From assembly GCA_963838495.1 (NCBI GenBank), contig CAWIRC010000003.1, positions 62,001-126,000 of the forward strand: a stretch of 64,000 nt of DNA, given 5' to 3'. The translations under genes and the position numbers were made by a program. The notes beneath the pieces are model-generated. The model saw nothing but the letters and a program-made list of their open reading frames with translations. It had not been told where the DNA came from and did no database searches. Every line of letters starts with the position of its first letter. Position 1 is the stretch's first letter. Below are positions 60,991 through 64,000 of the stretch, piece after piece. The stretch comes from JBEKIK01 sp963838495. GTDB taxonomy: Bacteria; Planctomycetota; Planctomycetia; Pirellulales; Thermoguttaceae.

Positions 60991-61089
60991 TGCCTTTTCT
61001 CCTTAAAAGACATAGAAATTTAGAGATTTAAGAACAAAATGACTGTTCCCAAATATTTACTTACTTTCTAAAGAATCCTAAACCGTGAA

Positions 61090-61133
61090 TGTTAGAAAAG
61101 AGTGATGGCAATGTTAGGATTTTGTTATGAACA
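61090..61133 (-). promoter_or_regulatory. Pho-box-like array of four 11-base repeats before pstS
   Basis: On the + strand TGTTA starts at 61090, 61112 and 61123, and a degenerate AGTGA at 61101, an exact 11-base period. On the coding strand these are TAACA units with the spacing of Pho boxes (seven-base half sites, four-base spacers). Position about 100-143 bases before the pstS start fits a PhoB activator site. Confidence 0.7.
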
Positions 61134-61184
61134 TTCACTTTTTGCCCGTGTGTACTGTTAAGCGTAAGAGCCTATCCTAAAAGT

Positions 61185-61219
61185 CCCCTCTCCCTCCGGG
61201 AGAGGGCTAGGGTGAGGGC
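61185..61219. repeat. GC-rich palindromic repeat inside the MITE-like element
   Basis: CCCCTCTCCCTCCGGGAGAG followed by GGCTAGGGTGAGGGC. The next bases GGAATCGCTG resemble AGAATCGCTG following the unit at 57158, so flanks are partly shared between copies. Confidence 0.8.
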
Positions 61220-61253
61220 GGAATCGCTGATCATTATCCATTTTTAATTCATT

Positions 61254-62612
61254 ACTGGACTTTTGCAAATTAGGTCAAACCCAACCGTAATGTGATATGG
61301 TCAAGACCGTAGGAATAATCGGTGACTTGTTCGATCACCCAGGCGATGGTGGATCGCATGGTTTCGCGCATTACCGCCCGACAGGCTTCGCCGATGGTCG
61401 TCAGTTTGCGGAGGGCCCATGTTTTCGCACGGTTCGGCCCGAGTTGATCCATGAGCAGAGTGTACGCCAGCATGACCAAGTACATGTGCCGGGTCTGGCC
61501 TTGGCCGTCGCGCAGCTGACAATCTCCCATGCCCAACTCCTGCTTTCCGTCCCGATGAAAGGTCTCCGTTCCTGTCCAGCGATATTTGTAAACCAAGAGA
61601 ATCCGCACCACGTCCCAGGCGACACGGTTGGTTATCAAAATCTTGCAGGGTTGTTTGTCTCGTTTGTTGTCCCAAATAATTACGATCCGTACCTTGTGGT
61701 TGACTCCGGGTATATGCAAGCAAACGGTGAAATGCCATTGTTGCTCTCGTCCGCGATGGAACGATTTGCGGGTTTCGGGATCGATCTCGGCGGCGAGTTC
61801 GTCGGCGCGGATCACTTTGCCCTTCCATTCGACCTTGCGATTGAACTTCAAGTCGCCGACATAGCCGCGAGGCCGGTCGAAACGGTCCCTCTTGGAATGA
61901 ATGTGGTTCAGTATCTCCGCGTTGGTGAAATAGCTGTCGAAAGTGAAGTCCCCGGGAATTTCCCGCTCGCATACCCAATCGACCAATTGGCAACAGAGCT
62001 TGGTATGATCGAAGAATTTCTCTCCGGTGGCCTCGCATTGCTCCCGCTTGCGGAAGCGGCGGAATTCCAGGGGATAGTGCTTCCCGCTGGAGCACACGTA
62101 GTTGGCGAACAGATAATCGTGGGCGATTTTGTTTCGCTGATCGGCGTGATCCCAGAACCATCCTGCGTCTTTGATGTACTTTCCGTCGTGGTCGATCAGC
62201 ACGTTGTCGATGGCAATGACCCCGCGGTCCGTATATTGAGTGCTGGAATCCCGCTGCAACCATTCCAACCGCCGTTGGTTGAGGGTTTCCGCGTCCCAAT
62301 CCACTTCGGTCAAGAATTTGTTGAGGCAGGATTGGTCGGTGGTCTGGGCAAACTCCCGATTGATCCCCAGGACCGACTTCCGCTCCGCAATCATCAGTCC
62401 TGTAAGATACTCCGCGAAATGCCTTCGCTGCGGTTCGTTGGCAAACAAATCTCCGAACTGCTCCATAGCGTCCCGAACGACTTGAGGAAACTCGATGATC
62501 CCTGGCATGACTGCACCATCCTTGGTTGTGAAGTGCCATCCCAAACACCACCGAATTAAACGCAATTTTACCCATTTTGACAAGACCAAACAACAGTTTG
62601 CAAAAGTCCAGT
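61254..62612. mobile_element. insertion sequence, 1,359 bp, IS701/IS4-like
   Basis: Perfect 16-base terminal inverted repeats ACTGGACTTTTGCAAA at 61254-61269 and 62597-62612, with CATT duplicated on both sides (61250-61253, 62613-62616). One transposase gene fills the element. The target was an AT-rich palindrome (CCATTTTTAATTCATT / AATTAATAAATGG). Intact ends and clean duplication suggest recent insertion. Confidence 0.88.
61270..62508 (-). CDS. DDE transposase (IS701-like)
   Basis: A 412-residue transposase that cuts and joins the IS ends. Seen are GVIAIDNVLIDHDGKYI with the first catalytic Asp near 90, DFTFDSYFTNAEILNHI with the second Asp near 185, and YKYRWTGTETFHRDGKQELGM with the third acidic residue (Glu) near 315. 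The last part (LGPNRAKTWALRKLTTIGE) is the usual C-terminal helix region. The preferred start MPGIIEFPQ has AAGGA 11 bases upstream; the frame is open to 62589. The stop codon directly abuts the left inverted repeat. The opposite strand also has a long open frame, which is a codon-bias shadow. Confidence 0.88.
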   Translation of the reverse strand: MPGIIEFPQVVRDAMEQFGDLFANEPQRRHFAEYLTGLMIAERKSVLGINREFAQTTDQSCLNKFLTEVDWDAETLNQRRLEWLQRDSSTQYTDRGVIAIDNVLIDHDGKYIKDAGWFWDHADQRNKIAHDYLFANYVCSSGKHYPLEFRRFRKREQCEATGEKFFDHTKLCCQLVDWVCEREIPGDFTFDSYFTNAEILNHIHSKRDRFDRPRGYVGDLKFNRKVEWKGKVIRADELAAEIDPETRKSFHRGREQQWHFTVCLHIPGVNHKVRIVIIWDNKRDKQPCKILITNRVAWDVVRILLVYKYRWTGTETFHRDGKQELGMGDCQLRDGQGQTRHMYLVMLAYTLLMDQLGPNRAKTWALRKLTTIGEACRAVMRETMRSTIAWVIEQVTDYSYGLDHITLRLGLT

Positions 62613-62655
62613 CATTAATTAATAAATGGAGTTAATAGTTTTTGGATAGGCTCTA

Positions 62656-62834
62656 AGCTCGACTTTTGCCCTTTTTCGTGCTAGCAATAATTGGAAAACC
62701 TCGGGAAAATGGGGATTTTTCTACTTTTGAAACACCCCGGGATATGCGGGGGTTTTCAAAACCTCCGTGATAAAGTGTGAAAACTACGGAAAATGGCACA
62801 GTTTTCAGTTGTTAAAAAGGGCAAAAGTCGAGCT
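62656..62834. mobile_element. 179-bp element with perfect 21-base terminal inverted repeats
   Basis: The ends at 62656-62676 (AGCTCGACTTTTGCCC...) and 62814-62834 are perfect inverted copies. Inside are a CCCCGGGATATGCGGGGG-like hairpin and two AACTACGG/CCTCCGTG-type short repeats but no frame. It abuts the preceding MITE-like element. The shared GACTTTTGC in its ends and in the ends of the adjacent IS might indicate related transposition signals. Confidence 0.75.
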
Positions 62835-62906
62835 AAGTATAAATAATTAAGGAATTCGTTTTCTCCAATAAGCCTCGATTTACGATTGAGAATTAGAACA
62901 AAACCT

Positions 62907-62943
62907 CCCCTCTCCCTTTGGGAGAGGGGCTAGGGGTGAGGGC
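62907..62943. repeat. GC-rich palindromic repeat, last copy
   Basis: CCCCTCTCCC-TTT-GGGAGAGGGG followed by CTAGGGGTGAGGGC. Confidence 0.85.
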
Positions 62944-63314
62944 GTTTATCAATGGATATAAAGTTTTGTTAGAACTCCTTATACATCTAGCATCCGATAG
63001 GCAATTTTTACCAATCTCTAATTCCAGGGCCTTATTGCGGGCAAGCCTAAATGACTGACCTGCCCCCAGTTATGAAACCACCGCGGAGCGACTTTCGGGA
63101 CTGGGGACCGATTGCTTAGAGCACAATGAGGCCTTACCGTGTTGCACACTCTTCGCCATCGTTCGATCATCTAACTCGATTAACTTCCGCGCGGGCAACC
63201 GACATACAAGCGCAAAATGCCGCCATTTGCAACCGTTTGCTACCAAAAGCCCCGAATCGCAAGTGGCGGCTGTTTCAGGAAATTGCATGACTTTACGGAG
63301 GCGCAATAGCGCAA

Positions 63315-63352
63315 TTTCAAGTCAGGCTGCTAACCATTCGCGTACCATCCGG
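63315..63352. repeat. second copy of the tRNA-Ser 5' half
   Basis: TTTCAAGTCAGGCTGCTAAC and CATTCGCGTACCATCCGG match the tRNA-Ser 5' half. It shares CAGGCTGC and CGTACC with the copy at 49705 rather than with the tRNA gene, and has two further changes. It cannot form a tRNA. Confidence 0.78.
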
Positions 63353-63461
63353 CGGACAGCGAAACAAGTCCAATAATTCATATTTGGGCAGGAACTTATA
63401 GACTGCAAAGTCATCTGCAAAGGTTCCCTTATATCGCTCTCATACTGACCGGATCCCCATC

Positions 63462-63490
63462 TTGAACGAATAGAAACAGTTTGCTATAGT
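63462..63490 (+). promoter_or_regulatory. sigma-70-like promoter before the last radical SAM gene
   Basis: TTGAAC, 17 bases, TATAGT, then ATACGCAAGTTCATATA. It ends 60 bases before the ATG at 63551. Same layout at 42567-42595 and, on the minus strand, at 41759-41787. Confidence 0.65.
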
Positions 63491-63550
63491 ATACGCAAGT
63501 TCATATATCGGTGCGGTTGTGTTGCAATCTGACAAGATGGGAACGCTCCG

Positions 63551-64000
63551 ATGTTCGTGGCGGATGGATTACCTAATGATTATCTCCCCCGGCCTGTGCC
63601 GCTATTCCGGCCTGCCAGGATCGTGCTGGCCAAGGGAAGCGATCGCACGGAAGCCCGCAGGCGATTCGTCAAAAAGATTTGCGAGGCTTACCCGGAGGCG
63701 GAAGTTATCGAGGCCTTTGACGCGCCCCATAATCGAGTCGATCTACGCGAATCCGATCCATTGCGATTACATGAAAAAGGCAAGCAAACGCTCATATTGG
63801 GCGAACACAACAGCGCGGTGCGTTTCAGCAGCGAGCAAGGCAACGCCTGCCCTAACTATTGGCATCTTTCACCGTATGGATTTTGCCCTTATGGTTGCCG
63901 TTACTGCTATTTGGCGGGCACGCCGGGTGTATGGTTTTCGCCGACGGTGAAAATATTTCTCAACCTGCAGGAAATCCTTGCGCAAGTGGATCGAATTTCA
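63551..64000 (+). CDS. radical SAM protein, spore photoproduct lyase family (partial, runs off the right edge)
   Basis: Open from ATG (MFVADGLPNDYLPRPVPLF) to the window end, 150 codons. Residues 22-60 (ARIVLAKGSDRTEARRRFVK, then CEAYPEAEVIEAF) match the N-terminal domain of SPL-type proteins. The motif CPNYWHLSPYGFCPYGCRYCYLAGTPGVWF contains the iron-sulfur cluster CxxxCxxC (C-PYG-C-RY-C), and FSPTVKIFLNLQEIL follows. Compared with the other two radical SAM genes in the window this one is closest to classical spore photoproduct lyase. The start is supported by the conserved leader also found at 42.6 kb. It lies 199 bases after a tRNA-Ser half copy. Confidence 0.85.
   Translation, partial: MFVADGLPNDYLPRPVPLFRPARIVLAKGSDRTEARRRFVKKICEAYPEAEVIEAFDAPHNRVDLRESDPLRLHEKGKQTLILGEHNSAVRFSSEQGNACPNYWHLSPYGFCPYGCRYCYLAGTPGVWFSPTVKIFLNLQEILAQVDRIS

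Larger units (their letters stand above)
61168..62653. mobile_element. small MITE-like element interrupted by an IS
   Basis: Ends GAGCCTATCCTAAAAG (61168-61183) and GTTTTTGGATAGGCTC (62638-62653) are inverted copies with two mismatches. TAA flanks both ends (61165-61167, 62654-62656) as a target duplication. Without the IS the element is about 123 bases and contains the palindromic repeat unit at 61185-61219 and an AT-rich palindrome that was the IS target. The ends resemble those of IS5-like elements, but no matching transposase is present. Confidence 0.6.
62835..63550. other. gap without an intact gene, carrying a repeat, a tRNA half and a promoter
   Basis: Contains the GC-rich palindromic unit at 62907-62943, the tRNA-Ser 5'-half copy at 63315-63352 and the promoter at 63462-63490. 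A 78-codon frame on the minus strand (63070-63306) has no ribosome binding site or recognisable family. Confidence 0.55.

Noticed and set aside
61297..62559. Long open frame on the + strand opposite the transposase
   Set aside because: Its residues show no family resemblance and it is fully antisense to a transposase with recognisable catalytic motifs; it results from codon bias.
63070..63306. 78-codon minus-strand frame
   Set aside because: No ribosome binding site or family, ends next to the tRNA half copy; treated as non-coding.

Overview
The window looks like chromosomal DNA of a planctomycete or close relative. The indicators are a DUF1559 protein with a prepilin-type leader, a giant autotransporter-associated beta-strand-repeat protein ending in a PEP-CTERM tail, a twin-arginine-exported sugar isomerase-like protein, secreted S9 and DUF885 peptidase-type proteins, and very long PstC and PstA permeases with extra periplasmic segments. 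This assignment is inferred from gene families only; there is no rRNA in the window.

Layout. Positions 0-19 kb: TIM-barrel sugar isomerase, POT peptide transporter, S9 peptidase, DUF885 protein, DsbD, PurM, a small membrane protein overlapping a Phd antitoxin, a c-type cytochrome, a TylF/MycF-type methyltransferase, GlgX, and a cysteine synthase fused to a cysteinyl-tRNA synthetase-like domain whose HIGH and KMSKS motifs are degenerate. Positions 19-34 kb: the giant PEP-CTERM beta-strand-repeat protein, then a sugar locus with a GH51 arabinofuranosidase divergent from a GH27-GH127 fusion. Positions 34-41 kb: a carbon-flow operon (acetate kinase, phosphoketolase, remnant of a site-2 protease, alpha-glucan phosphorylase). 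Positions 42-49.7 kb: an accessory island next to tRNA-Ser(CGA), holding spore-photoproduct-lyase-like radical SAM genes, DUF523, a ParB fragment, DUF559, a truncated TOTE-type primase, an XRE regulator and an unusual methyltransferase-like gene. A copy of the tRNA 5' half lies at the far end of this island, and another lies at 63.3 kb before a further radical SAM gene. Positions 50-61 kb: DUF1559 protein and the phosphate operon pstS-pstC-pstA-pstB-(phoU remnant)-phoB-phoR, preceded by a Pho-box-like array with an 11-bp period. Positions 61-63 kb: nested transposable sequences, namely an IS with 16-bp inverted repeats and a 4-bp target duplication inside a small MITE-like element, followed by a 179-bp element with perfect 21-bp inverted ends.

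Two themes run through the window. First, a GC-rich palindromic repeat (CCCCTCTCCC...GGGAGAGGGG...GGTGAGGGC) occurs at least eight times and twice sits inside coding sequence (PhoR sensor region, PstA periplasmic region) without breaking the frame. Second, about 19 single-frame breaks split otherwise well-conserved genes. Most can be repaired by restoring one base, which points to consensus errors as much as to real decay, so these genes are annotated as whole genes with the break positions given. True remnants (phoU, site-2 protease, ParB, primase, one radical SAM gene) are separate, because large parts of those genes are missing.
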